Shown here piece by piece: positions 13,330 through 25,661 of a DNA stretch of 64,000 bases; position 1 is the first letter of the stretch; each line of letters starts with the position of its first letter. Below the pieces are notes generated by a model that had not been told where the DNA came from, searched no databases, and was given only the letters and a program-made list of their open reading frames with translations. This DNA comes from Argopecten irradians (lineage: Eukaryota; Mollusca; Bivalvia; Pectinida; Pectinidae), in contig NC_091135.1 of assembly GCF_041381155.1 (NCBI RefSeq), forward strand, positions 48,039,086 to 48,103,085. The letters are read 5' to 3'. The position numbers and the translations under genes are program-made.

Positions 13330-15150
13330 ACATGGTTACATGTAGGATAGTGAGGTTTGACAGTAAACACTTCTCTAGAGTTACTGATCTGATTGTAATC
13401 CTGGTCAATACTAGATAGCTTGATACTGATATTTCTGGTGTTTATGAAATAAAGCTTGACAATTTCTTCTTTCCATCAGAATTTGGGGTTTTTTTTGTGT
13501 TGATCTCTTTATTACTTATAATAAAGATTCTTTTCCAATAACCTCTGACTTTCGGGGGTAGAGATAGCATTCCCAGTCTTGCACTTTATTCTTTATAATT
13601 GAGATTATCCTACTTTTGAACATAAAATTGAATTCAAAAGAAAACTGCCAGAATGTCCTCACAGTATGCATTGCCTATAATATCCTGAAGGCGTTTGGTA
13701 TAGGTATTAAGGGAGTAATATTACATGCATTTTAGCAACTGTCGTATTCAATCCAGAGGCGAAGGACTATAGTGGTAATGGGTCAGAACACCCCAACTAT
13801 CAGCACTGCGGCCCTTTTGGCCTTTTAGTAAAGAAATGTGAATGATACATGAACAAACTCTGAGGTATGTGAAAATATGTCAGATTCTTTTTGACCTTTG
13901 GAATATATGAACCTCCTGTTTCGACTAGTGATACAGTTTAACCACTTTTTTGGTGCAGGCAGTTATAAGCAGAATTAACCGCTATATGCATAAGAATACC
14001 ATGCCAAGGTAAAAAAAGGACTCAATGTGTGTGAATTTGTAAAATCGAAATTGGTTAAATAAATACTGGTAGTACCTACTACAGACAATAGTAAACATAA
14101 TGGCATGGTTACTTGGTGACAGAAACATATGTTCTGAAATTAAATTGGTGGATTTTTTTTTTCCTGAAATTTACATGTTTTCGCATAGTTTTTCAAAATT
14201 TATAAGATTGATACTTTTTAAAACAATTTTCAAGGCAACAGTAATGCCTAAAGTTAGCCATGATGCATACAAACTTTTTATTAACTTATTTATTCAGATG
14301 CACCAAAGAAGTGATATATGACCATGTAAGATATACCACTACTTACTGGTGGTGGTATTGGAATGAATCATGTTTAGTGTTGTGTAACACAGTCAGTAGG
14401 GTTACAATGTTAATACACACTGGGCCTGATATAGAATGGTTCACACTAAAAATCTCCAGAACACCATGAAATACACGATTAGTCATTACAAGAATGACAA
14501 TAATAGTCTACCGATTTGAGAAGCGGAAATGTTTCTTTAATTTCCTGTATTAAAGATACAAGTTTGAATGATTTAGAAACTCAGAAAAAAATTGATCTAG
14601 AACAAGACTGTTACAGCATTTTCTTTCCTTTGATAAAACATTACCATGTCAACACCAATACATCTCTAGCACGTGCACTAAATCACATAAATTGAATTAT
14701 AAAAACAATTGTAAAAAGATACATATTTAAAAATCTACAGCAAAAGTAAAAACTTATGTGAATAGCAGGATTCAATTCCCTCTAAAACTTTGATATATGA
14801 TCATGGTGATTAATCATTTATAAAGAGGTATGCTGGTCAATAAATCACCGACTAAGTGAAAACATACATTTTACACTTATTATGGTGCACTTGACTTTTA
14901 TTCTGCTTAGTAGATATGCAATTTCTCCTTATCAACAGATTTCATTGCATTTATGTGTTTGGCATACCAAACAAAATATATGTCATAGAAATAATTTATA
15001 ATAAGGTGTGTTTACATCCTAAGATATTGATGATAAAAGCCTAGATATGATTATGATAATGGCAGAGGTAATTTAATATTAATAAGCCTTGAAAGTTCAT
15101 GGATATGTCTATTACTTATACCTTCATTTGAAATCAGGAAGGACCAACAT
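13330..15150. other. No gene seen
   Basis: AT-rich sequence, chance ORFs only. Confidence 0.35.
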
Positions 15151-15152
15151 GA

Positions 15153-18050
15153 CTTATGTCAACTGTATGCCCCTCGCCAGCTCAACTACACTGTATATGC
15201 CCCTCGACAGCTCAACTACACTGTATAGGCCCCTCGCCAGCTCAACTACACTGTATATGCCCCTTCCCAGCTCAACTATACTGTATATGCCCCTTGCCAG
15301 CTCAACTACACTGTATATGCCCCTCGCCAGCTCAACTACACTGTATATGCCCCTCCCCAGCTCAACTACACTGTATATGCCCCTCTCCAACTCAACTACA
15401 CTGTATATGCCCCTCCTCAGCTCAATTACACTGTATATGCCCCTCCCCAGCTCAACTACACTGTATATGCCCCTCTCCAGCTCAACTACACTGTATATGC
15501 CCCTCCCTAGCTCAACTACACTGTATATGCCCCTCCCTAGCTCAACTACACTGTATATGCCCCTCGCCAGCTCAACTACACTGTATATGCCCCTCCCAAG
15601 CTCAACTACACTGTATATGCCCCTCGCCAGCTCAACTACACTGTGTATGCCCCTCCCTAGCTCAACTACACTGTATATGCCCCTCTCCAACTCAACTACA
15701 CTGTATATGCCCCTCCCAAGCTCAACTACACTGTATATGCCCCTCCCCAACTCAACTACACTGTATATGCCCCTCGCCAGCTCAACTACACTGTATATGC
15801 CCCTCGCCAGCTCAACTACACTGTATATGCCCCTCCCTAGCTCAACTACACTGTATATGCCCCTCTCCAACTCAACTACACTGTATATGCCCCTCCCCAG
15901 CTCAACTACACTGTATATGCTCCTCCCCAGCTCAACTACACTGTATATGCCCCTCCCCAGCTCAACTACACTGTATATGCCCCTCCCCAACTCAACTACA
16001 CTGTATATGCCCCTCCCCAGCTCAACTACAGTGTATATGCCCCTCCCCAACTCAACTACAGTGTATATGCCCCTCCCCAGCTCAACTACACTGTATATGC
16101 CCCTCCCCAGCTCAACTACACTGTATATGCCCCTCCCCAACTCAACTACACTGTATATGCCCCTCCCCAACTCAACTACACTGTTTATGCTCCTCCCCAG
16201 CTCAACTACGCTGTATATGCCCCTCCCAAGCTCAACTACACTGTATATGCCCCTCCCTAGCTCAACTACACTGTATATGCCCATCCTCAGCTCAACTACA
16301 CTGTATATGCCCCTCCCCAGCTCAACTACAGTGTATATGCCCTCCCAGCTCAACTACATGTATATGCCCCCCACTCAACTACACTGTATATGCCCTCCCC
16401 AGCTCAACTACACTGTATATGCCCTCCCAGCTCACTACACTGTATATGCCCCCCGCTCACTACATGTATATGCCCTCCCAGCTCAACTACACTGTATATG
16501 CCCTCCCAGCTCAACTACACTGTATATGCCCCCCAGCTCAACTACACTGTATATGCCCCCCCCAGCTCAACTACACTGTATATGCCCCTCCCACTCAACT
16601 CATGTAATCCCCCACCATACACTGTATATGCCTCCCCACTCATACTACACTGTATATGCCCTCCAGCTCAACTACCTGTATATTCCCCACAATGCCCTCC
16701 CAGCTCAACTACACTGTATATGCCCCTCCCAGCTCAACTACACTGTATATGCCCTCCCAGCTCAACTACACTGTATATGCCCCTCCCAGCTCAAACTGTA
16801 TATGCCCTCCCAGCTCAACTACACTGTATATGCCCCCTCACCCAGCTCAGTCAACTACACTGTATATGCCCCTCCCAGCTCAACTACCTGTATATGCCCC
16901 TCCCAGCTCAACTACACTGTATATGTCCCTCCCCAGCTCAACTACACTGTATATGCCCCTCCCCAGCTCAACTACACTGTATATGTCCCTCCCCAGCTCA
17001 ACTACACTGTATATGCCCCCCCAGCTCAACTACACTGTATAATGCCCTAGCTCAACTACACTGTATATGTTCCCCCCCACTCAACTACACTGTATATGCC
17101 CTCCCCAGTCAACTAACTGTATATGCCCTCCCAGCTCACTACACGTATATGCCCCCCAGCTCAACTACACTGTATATGCCCTCCCAGCTCAACTACACTG
17201 TATATGCCCCCAGCTCAACTACACTGTATATGCCCTCCCCCTCAACTACACTGTATATGCCCTCCCAGCTCAACTACACTGTATATGCCCCTCCCCAGCT
17301 CAACTACACTGTATATGCCCCTCCCCAGCTCAACTACACTGTATATGCCCCTCCCCAGCTCAACTACACTGTATATGCCCCTCCCCAGCTCAACTACACT
17401 GTATATGCCCCTCCCCAGCTCAACTACACTGTATATGTCCCTCCCTAGCTCAACTACACTGTATATGCCCCTCCCCAGCTCAACTACACTGTATATGCCC
17501 CTCCCCAGCTCAACTACACTGTATATGCCCCTGCTCAACTACACTGTATATGCCCCTCCCCAGCTCAACTACACTGTATATGCCCCCAGCTCCTCCTGTA
17601 TATGTCCCCCCAGCTCAACTACACTGTATATGCCCTCCCCTCAACACACTGTATATGCCCCTCCCTAGCTCAACTACACTGTATATGCCCCTCCCCAGCT
17701 CAACTACACTGTATATGCCCCTCCCTAGCTCAACTACACTGTATATGTCCCTCCCCAGTCAATACACTGTATATGCCCCTCCCCAGCTCTACTACAGTGT
17801 ATATGCCCCTCCCCAGTTCAACTACACTGTATATGCCCCTCCCTAGCTCAACTACACTGTATATGTCCCTCCCCAGTTCAACTACACTGTATATGCCCCT
17901 CTGCAGCTCAGCTACACTGTATATGCCCCTTCCTATCATAACTACACTCTATATGCCCCTCCCCAGCTCAACTACACAGTGTATGCCCCTCCCTAGCTCA
18001 ACTTCACTGTATATGTCCCTCCCTAGCTCAACTACACTGTATATGCCCCT
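15153..18050 (+). repeat. 30-bp satellite, about 95 copies
   Basis: Strict 30-bp tandem repeat: ctcaactacactgtatatgc followed by a C-rich ten-base segment (cctccccag and variants). Phase is kept for about 40 copies (15153-16335) and again at 17290-17530, but between 16335 and 17290 many units lose one to five bases. Because the unit is a multiple of three and has no stop in most frames, it is open for 350-650 codons in two forward frames and one reverse frame at once (MPLPSSTTLY, ICPSPAQLHC, GIYSVVELGR). This simultaneous openness, with no flanking unique coding sequence, argues for satellite DNA rather than a gene. Confidence 0.95.
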
Positions 18051-18279
18051 CTCAAGTCCGGTCCCATCCCTCCCGCAGCAGTGAAGTAAAATGTACTAAG
18101 TATCAATATTCATGTAACTCCAATCCGAGCCAGATGTGTAGGTATTGTGAAATACTAAATCTATAAGTCACAAAATATCTATCATATGAAGATCATAAGT
18201 GGTGTACATGTAGGCATTCTTCCTGCTCTTAATTTGCTCTTGGATCTCTTTTGTTATTATCAGTTTTTCTGTCATTTGT

Positions 18280-18649
18280 TTAAAGATGCTCCACCGCAGA
18301 CAGAGCATCAATGATATTTATCATTTGAACAATATTTAGTGTTTAATCGTGTATACATAAGTCTAATTAACACAAAAAAATAATATAAAATAATTTATTT
18401 TGCCTTTGGGTCATGCGCAATCAGTACTTCATTCCATATAGGATATAGCGCCACAGAATTTTTTCGGGATGCAATTAATTTTTATTTATTTTTTATTTTT
18501 AACTTGAAGTAAAATTAGAAGCTCAAACTTTTCAACGGCGGTAATGGTGTAAAGTAAGTAACTTTTGTAACTGAAGAAAAATACTAAATCGTCTGCTGCT
18601 GTTTTTGATAGTGAAAAAATACCATTTGTTAGCAGTGGAGCATCTTTAA
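18280..18649 (+). mobile_element. TTAA-flanked MITE, copy 1
   Basis: TTAA at both ends (18280-18283 and 18646-18649) next to inverted termini agatgctccaccgc / gcagtggagcatct. 370 bp, non-coding. The same element is at 50727, 51221 and 55807. TTAA target sites and terminal inverted repeats are the signature of piggyBac-type elements, so this is likely a non-autonomous piggyBac-like MITE. Confidence 0.85.
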
Positions 18650-18754
18650 CTATTCATCATTGTTATAAAGTTGTCTACCACCATATCAATGAGACACAGG
18701 GACCTGGCACGAATTTCTTACCAACAGTAGTTATATATATATATATATTAGTAT

Positions 18755-19352
18755 ATAACGTGACTTTTTCTCGCATTTTCATTGGCTCAGCCCCTGTGCA
18801 CTATCTAGCCATAGTCCCAGGACTATGGTTTCCCGCGGGACTATGGTTTGGCACGCTATTTGTTATGTACGTCATATTGACGAAAATGACGTCACTGTCG
18901 CTATTTGCGCTGTTCACAGGCAAACAAGCTGTGTACGGACGACGTTTTGCAAAACATAAATGTCGCGGTTTGGAAACTTGAATGCCGGCGAATTTACAAA
19001 AGAGCAAAATAGATAATTGAACTGAGCAGGCAACGAAATATGCAGCGAGTATTTTCAAAGATTTTTGCCTGGAAAAATTATTTCGACGCCTCCGACCATG
19101 ACATTTCTAAATGTTAGATGTGGCCACACTTGTTTAAATAAATTGTTATTGGTGATCATACATAATTGTTTGTCCTATCATTTTTTTTTTCAATTCGTTA
19201 TGTACTAAAAGCATTATCGCCTTCTTTTGAGGATACTAGAGTCTCATAGTGTTGTCTTGTGATGGTATAGTGCCCTCGCCTCCGGCTCGGGTACTATGCC
19301 ATCCGTCGACAAAACTATAAGACCATAGTGCCCTCAAAAGGAGGCAATGATA
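18755..19352. repeat. CpG-rich foldback repeat
   Basis: Contains nested palindromes: catagtcccaggactatgg with cccgcgggactatgg near 18810-18850, and a larger hairpin 19219-19350 in which cttttgaggatactagagtc pairs with the reverse complement of accatagtgccctcaaaag, with a GC-rich head gtgccctcgcctccggctcg. It is more CpG-rich than its surroundings. An ORF runs across it but is not protein-like, so I call a dispersed repeat. Confidence 0.5.
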
Positions 19353-19764
19353 TATAATTGTATCACTTTACTATGTATATATATAAGTACTGTTGGTTAG
19401 AAATTCACGCCAGGTCCTTGTGCAATGAGATATTTATTATTAAACTCAACAATTCATTTGTATATAAAATCACTAGTGATATATTTCCCAGTTGTAGCTC
19501 AAAATATCTGTTGGTGATTTGTTTCACTCATTCAACCCTGGAAACTTATTATAAGCTGTTCCATCCTTTGTATCAGAAGAGTTCTAAAGTGTGTTCAGGG
19601 GTAAGGAGGATCCCAGAAATATGTCAGATAAACACTTATACAATTTTATTATAGAAGAGCAAAACATATACTCCATTAGAACATTTTATTCAATATGAAA
19701 TAATAAAATATACAAAATATATGAACTTTATAAAATATATTCAAAATATCAATAAATATTAAAA

Positions 19765-21540
19765 CAACTGTCTTAGCCAGAGGGGATGTAGATACCGCCA
19801 GGAGAATTCTCTTAGCCAAAGAGAGTGTAGATACCACCAGGAAAAATCTCTTAGCCAGAGAGGATGTAGATACCACCAGGAGAACTGTCTTAGCCATAGA
19901 GGGCGTAGATACTGCCAGGAGAAAACTCTTAGACAGAAAGGATGTAAATACCGCCAGGAGAACTGTCTTAGCCATAGAGGGCGTAGATACTGCCAGGAGA
20001 ACTCTCTTAGCCAGAGAGGATGTAGATACCGCCACGAGTACTGTCGTAGCCAAAGAGGATGTAAATACCGCACGGAGAAATCTCTTAGGCAGAGAGGATG
20101 TAGATACCGCCAGGAGAGCTCTCTAAGCCAGAGAGGGTGTACATGCCGCCAGGAGAACTATCTCAGCCAGAGAGGATGTAGATACCGCCAGGAGAATTGC
20201 CTTATCCAGAGAGGGCGTAGATACCGCCAGGAGAAGTGTCTTAGCCATAGAGGATGCAGATACCGCCAGGAGAACTGTCTTGGCCAGAGCGGATGTAGAT
20301 ACCACCAGGAGAACGGTCCTAGTCAGAGAGGATGTAGATACCGCCAGGAGAAGTGTCTTAGCCAAAGAGGATGTAGATACCGCCAGGAGAACTGTCTTAG
20401 CCATAGAGGGCGTAGATACCGCCAGGAGAACTGTCTTAGCAAGAGCGGGTGTAGATACAGCCAGGAGAACTCTCTTAGCCAGAGAGGATCTAAATACCGC
20501 CAGGAGAACTGTCTAGCCAGAGAGGGCGTAGATACCGCCAGGAGAGCTGTCTTAGCCAAAGAGGGTGTAGATGCCGCTAGGAAAACTGTCTTAGCCAGAG
20601 AGGATGTAGATACCGCCAGGAGAACTGTCTTAGCCAGAGAGGGTGTAGATGCCGCCATGAGAACTCTCTTAGCCAGAGAGGGCGTAGATACCGCCATCAG
20701 AATTCTCTTATCCAGAGAGGATGTAGATACCACCAGGAGAACTTTCTTACCCAGTTAGGATGTAGATACCACCAGGAGAACTTTCTTAGCCAGAGAGGAT
20801 GTAGATATCGCCAGGAGAACTTACTTAGCCAGAGAGTATGTAGATACCACCAGGAGAACTTTCTTAGCCAGAGAGGATGTAGATACCGCCAGGAATTCTC
20901 TTAGCAAGAGAGGAAGTAGATACCGCCAGGAGTACTGTCTTAGCCAGAGAGAATGAAGATGCCGCCAGGAGAACTGTCTTAGCCAGAGAGAATGTAGATA
21001 CCGCCAAGAATTCTCTTAGCCAGAGAGGGTGTAGATGCCGCCTGGAGAGAACTGTCTTAGCCAGAGAGGATGTAGATACCGCCAGGAGAATTCTCTTAGC
21101 CAGAGAGGGATGTATATACCGACAGGAGAACTGTCTTAGCTTTAGAGGTCGTAGATACCGCTAGAAGAACTGCCTTAGCCAGAGAGGATGTAGATACCGC
21201 CAGGAGAACTGTCTTGGCCAGAGAGGATGTAGATACCACCAGGAGAACGGTCTTAGTCAGAGAGGGTGTAAATACCACCAGGAGAACTGTCTTAGCCAGA
21301 GAAGGTGTAGATACCATTAGGAGAACTCTCTTAGCCAGAGAGGATGTATATGTAGATACCATCAGAGAACATTCTTAGTAAGAGAGGGCGTAGATACCAT
21401 TAGGAGAACTGTCTTAGCCAGAGAGGGAGTACATGTAGATATCACCAGAGAATTTTTTAAGTTAGAGAGGGCGTAGACATTGCCAGGAGAACTTTCTTAG
21501 CCAGATAGGGAGTAAATATCACTAGGAGAGTTTTCTTAGC
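19765..21540 (+). repeat. 39-bp tandem array, left (about 45 copies)
   Basis: The unit is 39 bp: cttagccagagaggatgtag followed by ataccgccaggagaactgt. Copies differ by scattered substitutions and short indels. It is the reverse complement of the array at 27525-30955 and abuts the left arm of the inverted duplication. Thirteen-codon repeats are open on both strands (DTARRTVLAREDV, LLAVSTSSLAKTV), which is expected for a stop-free unit divisible by three. Confidence 0.93.
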
Positions 21541-22097
21541 GCCAAATATTTGATCGCGCCACTGACAGAAATAGCACTTTTCCCATATATGAAAAATGGA
21601 TCGATGTCTTGTAGAATTATTTTTGTCCTTTAGGTATTTCTTTTGTTTAATCCAAGTTCTTTTGTCAACGAGCGACATATACAACTTGACACTTCGAGAT
21701 CAACTCGTAAATGATCTTACGGACGAAACAACGACATTACCGCATCACGTTTGTTCTAAATGCTTTCTCTTCTTTCTGTGTGACTTCCATTTCCTCCTGT
21801 CTAACGTGTCTTTACTCTACCTGGATATGGAATGTAAAAGAACGAAATTTAAAAAAGCCTAATCCATATAAAGCAAAATTTCTGCCAGCAGCTTGAATCT
21901 GTCTAAGAGCGTTCTGCTGGATGAATATAGGTGGATCAGATACAAGTAATACTTATTGAAGTGTGCTGGTTGTGTAAGAATCAAATAAACAACCCGAAAA
22001 GTACATAAAATTATCTTAGCGTATATATCTATGACTTGTATACAATGTATAAAACAGTTTGGTATTTACGAGCCCGAGAATCATCCTTACCTCCTCT

Positions 22098-23396
22098 CTA
22101 TAGCCGTTCGGAATCCTTTCTCTGCTGACTGACCATCCAACTTGTGAGACAGTCATTTGCTGTCGTCAGTCCTCTCACTGTTAACTGAGGCCGCGTCACA
22201 GTATCGGCGAAATGTTTGCTGTACCTCTTTCCACATTCCGACGCGGTGCCGTTGCTTGATACTGGATCTTGGTACTGGAGGCTAAAGGATGGCAGACGAG
22301 GCCCACGTGCACCCTAGAAACAGTATTGTAAAACAATAATAAAGACATCACTGGTAGTTAAAGCCTTGGTCAAGTACACATACAAAATGTAGCATGATTA
22401 CATAAACTTTATAGAAATAGTCCTTTTACTTAATTATAATCAACGGCAGATCTACAGTTAATTAATTATCGCATGCTATGGTGTCAAAAGCAATACTATA
22501 AATTTTATTTTTTAACATTTCACTATTTTCTATCAATAAATACTTAGAGCAGTAAAATGATGTAGCACCCCTACCCTTGGTCGAAGTTGTCTGTTTCGGT
22601 AATCTCTTGTAGGTATAGCATGTTCGCCAATTAGTTGCTCAACTTCAGCTTCAAATTCGACGATTTGCTGCGCAATTTCCTCCTTGTCGGGAACAGGTTC
22701 GACAAAGCGTTTTCGTGTGCCTCTTGCGGCAGTCGGTCTGGCTACAACGCGACAGCTGATTTGTGGGGGCAAAACGGATTCTTCGCTGGCGGAAGAGGAG
22801 GATGGTCTGCCGTCGTCTTCTATATCGAGGTCTTGAATTCCATCGCATGAGATGCGATAATTGATGGTGTTCTTCGTTCCTGTGGGTGATGATGAAGACA
22901 ACTCAACTGACGACAAGTCATATTTATTTCCATCTCCTTTACCAATGATCATTCCTCCGACTTTGCTGTTTTGCCTGCTTCGGTTTCCTTTTCTGAAGAA
23001 GCTGGATAGTTTGGAAGAAATGCTGGAAGGATACCGGCTCATAGCTGACAAGGATGAAACATCATTGAATGGTGTGCAATTTCTGTTGTCTAGATTTTGT
23101 TCTTCCTGGTAAAGAGAGATGTCCATTTCACTTTCATCTGTCATGCTATCTGCATCAGAATCTCCATCGTTAGAGGAAGGGAACAAATGAAGGCTCGATA
23201 ATTCTTCTTCCTCTGTGCTTGCGCCGTGCATAGACTGTAAGCATTTCTCCACTATATTTCTTGTTACGGGCGCAGTGTGGACCTCAAGGTCTTTCTTCGA
23301 CTCCGTAAAACTAGAACTTTGACTAATTACTTCCGAAAGTCCCCCGTCGTCGTCCCGGGAACGCTGTTCCCTTACCTTGGTGAATTTACATCCCAT
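22098..23396 (-). CDS. Acylated (MGC-start) protein of unknown function, left copy
   Basis: Two exons: 22575-23396 (274 codons) and 22098-22313 (71 codons plus TAG), joined in phase 0 by an intron with gtaggg and tttctag ends; 345 residues. I start at MGCKFTK because the open frame upstream has only a TTG. M-G-C-x-x-T fits N-myristoylation at Gly2 with likely palmitoylation at Cys3, so a membrane-tethered cytoplasmic protein is inferred. It is Ser/Asp/Glu-rich through residues 10-210, with SSFFRKGNRSRQ near 130. A helical, acidic segment (EEIAQQIVEFEAEVEQLIGE) follows near residue 245 and a basic tail is encoded by exon 2. No known domain is recognised. It differs from the right copy by nine replacements and three silent changes. 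CRE-like sites lie 109 bp upstream. Confidence 0.7.
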
Positions 23397-23504
23397 CTGT
23401 ATGGTTTTCGTGTATTCTATATTCAGCAATTAACGTACGTGTGTGATGGCTCGTAGCTAGGCTAGAGATGCGCGATCCCAAAATGCAATTGATAACAATT
23501 ACTG

Positions 23505-23540
23505 TGACGTCATAATACTTCATTCGCGATTACGTCATAG
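23505..23540 (-). promoter_or_regulatory. CRE-like pair upstream of left copy
   Basis: A full TGACGTCA (23505-23512) and a TTACGTCA (about 23530-23537, the reverse of TGACGTAA) lie just upstream of the start codon. Both are also present in the right arm at the same distance, while much of the neighbouring sequence differs. CREB/ATF-type binding is inferred from the consensus only. Confidence 0.45.
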
Positions 23541-23935
23541 GCCTAAGTACATGTATATTACTTGACGGTTGTCAGTGATGCAGCTAGCATGTGCATCTTA
23601 ATTATCTTTGCGCCTTTGCAGCACACTTAACTGCTCTACATCATTTATTGGTATACTGATAATCTGGATCGGGTGATCTAATAAAGAATCCGGCCAGGAT
23701 TCGATTCCGTGCATTTTTCGTGGATTTAGAAATGACTATAGAAATAATAAAAAGGAATCAAGACTCACGAAACAGATATAAATATATTGCCCTATTTTGT
23801 TAGTTTTTGTAATACCCTACATTTATGAATCATACAATAAATATAACTCTATTGACATGCAACATATTTATGCAATATTTTTTTTACGAGTTTTGGCATG
23901 CATATTATGATTTCATGTAATTTATTCTGTTTAGG

Positions 23936-25184
23936 AAATCTTCGTAATTTTGGAGGAAATAACGAGAATAATAGTATGCATTTTATTCTATATTGATATT
24001 GACAAAATAAGGAGAGTGGTTGGATTGAGTTAAAATGAGTATTGTCGTGGTAGATTTTACACGAGGTTAATCTTCACGCAGGGAAAGAGATATGTTTTTA
24101 ATGAAATGACCGCAATGATTTTAGACAAAACAAAGAAGTGACACTAAAATGAAGGAATCGAACCCAAATTGAAAAAAAAAAGAAAAAAAAACAAGTAATA
24201 AAATCAGTAATGATTTCTGAATTTTGATAACTTATCAATATTATTCCAATTCCAATTAAAATAATTGTAAACAAAAGGAAACGTTTCTTCTATAATTCAG
24301 CTACCCCTCCCATTCCTTATATAGTCTTGTCCATTGGAAATTAATTATTATATAGCCTACTAAACTAAGATGCAAACGGTTTTTTTAACTATGATATTTT
24401 CGATCCATCTTGTATTAAAATCTACTGTTGCTCTTATTTGATAATCCTGTATAGATCAAATTTCACTTGTTTTTAATCATGTACTATAGTTTATAATATT
24501 TAGTAATACATGTATATCATCTTGTTTTTGTATTGCTTATATGAAAAAATGCCTGGACCTCACGTTGTTTTTTGCGTAATTGACTTCAAATATTAACTTC
24601 GGTTCTACAAACAAAGAATTTTTAGTTATGTACAGTGATTCCCTCCGTTCGTGCATATATTATATGAGCATCGTGTTGTGTGTGCGTGTCTGTACGTCAG
24701 TCCTTTCGTCTGTCAGTCCATCCGTTTGTATGACTTAATGAATTCATATCTGAAAATGTATTTGTGTCGTGTAGTGCCTGTTCGTCCGTTCGATCTGACG
24801 TAGTATATTAACGGACAGATGGACGGACACGTATATACCCAAACGCGACTAGACCAGTGGACACAAAGATACCCAGACGAATAATTAACATTGAAAGTTA
24901 CACACAAATGGACGAACGGACATGTATACATAAGCGCGTGCGCATTGTTGTCTGATCGTCGTATGTTGATATGTCTTGAGCTCGTTCTTACGTTTGTTCA
25001 CTCGTTCTTTCGTTTGTTCGCCCGTTCTATCGTTTGTTCGCTCGTTCTTTCGTTTGTTCGCTCGTTCTTTCGTTTGTTCGCCCATTCTATCGTTTGTTCG
25101 CTCGTTCTTACGTTTGTTCGCTCGTTCTTACGTTTGTTCGCCCGTTCTTTCGTCTGTTCGCTCCAAAATTATGAAGATTTTATA
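23936..25184. other. Loop between the inverted arms
   Basis: About 1.25 kb, unique to the centre of the palindrome and very AT-rich up to 24600. It then holds words such as gacggac and cgttcgtc, and a 20-bp minisatellite. No gene is seen. The two gene copies are transcribed outward from it. Confidence 0.7.
24980..25162 (+). repeat. 20-bp minisatellite, about 9 copies
   Basis: The unit is cgctcgttctttcgtttgtt with small substitutions. Short ORFs with alternating FVCSLVLSFVRS text on both strands are products of the repeat. Confidence 0.92.
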
Positions 25185-25520
25185 ATAGAATAAATTACAT
25201 GAAATCATAACATGCATGCCGAAATTCGTAAAAAATATTGCATAAATATGTTGCATGTCAATATTTATTTATTGTATGATTCATAGATGCAGTGTATTAC
25301 AAGAACTAATAAAATAGGGCAATACATTTATATCTGTTTCGTGAGTCTTGATTCCTTTTTATTATTTTCATAGTCCTTTCTAAATCCACGGAAAATGCAC
25401 GGACTCGAACCCTGGACCTCCGACTTCTACCCGGATACTTTATTAAATCAAGATAAATAAGATGTACATGCTAGCTGCATAACCGACAACCGACAAGTAA
25501 TATACATGTACTTAGGCCTA

Positions 25521-25553
25521 TGACGTAATCGTGAATGAAGTATTATGACGTCA
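25521..25553 (+). promoter_or_regulatory. CRE-like pair upstream of right copy
   Basis: TGACGTAA (25521-25528) and a full TGACGTCA (25546-25553), 109 bp upstream of the MGC start, mirror the left arm. Confidence 0.45.
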
Positions 25554-25661
25554 TTGTAATTGTTATCAATTGCATTTTGGGATCGCGCATCTCTAGCCTA
25601 GCTACGAGCCATCACACAAGTACGTTAATTGCTGAATATAGAATACACGAAAACCATAGAG

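Larger units (their letters stand above)
21540..23935 (-). repeat. Left arm of a large inverted duplication
   Basis: This arm is the reverse complement of about 25185-27520. Identity is about 99% over the gene and its intron, and lower toward the loop, where about 100 bp at 23600-23720 is replaced or rearranged relative to the other arm. It carries one copy of the two-exon gene described separately. Confidence 0.93.

Noticed and set aside
15089-17050. 653-codon forward ORF with a 10-residue repeat (and a 399-codon ORF on the other strand)
   Set aside because: It is the 30-bp satellite read in frame; three frames on two strands are open at once and there is no unique coding sequence, signal peptide or splice context.
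18760-19058. 73- and 85-codon ORFs on opposite strands in a CpG-rich stretch
   Set aside because: They overlap a palindromic dispersed repeat and show no protein-like features.
21596-21862. 88-codon ORF conserved in both arms (also 27196-27462)
   Set aside because: Conservation follows from the duplication itself; it overlaps the opposite-strand frame equally conserved, and has no recognisable domain.
24980-25162. Regularly spaced repeats that could be taken for a CRISPR array
   Set aside because: The 20-bp units are contiguous with no spacers and the genome is eukaryotic.
25395-25425. tRNA-like B box ggttcgagtcc on the minus strand in the right arm
   Set aside because: The flanking bases do not form a T stem or an acceptor stem; the counterpart in the left arm is degraded. 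At most a SINE remnant.
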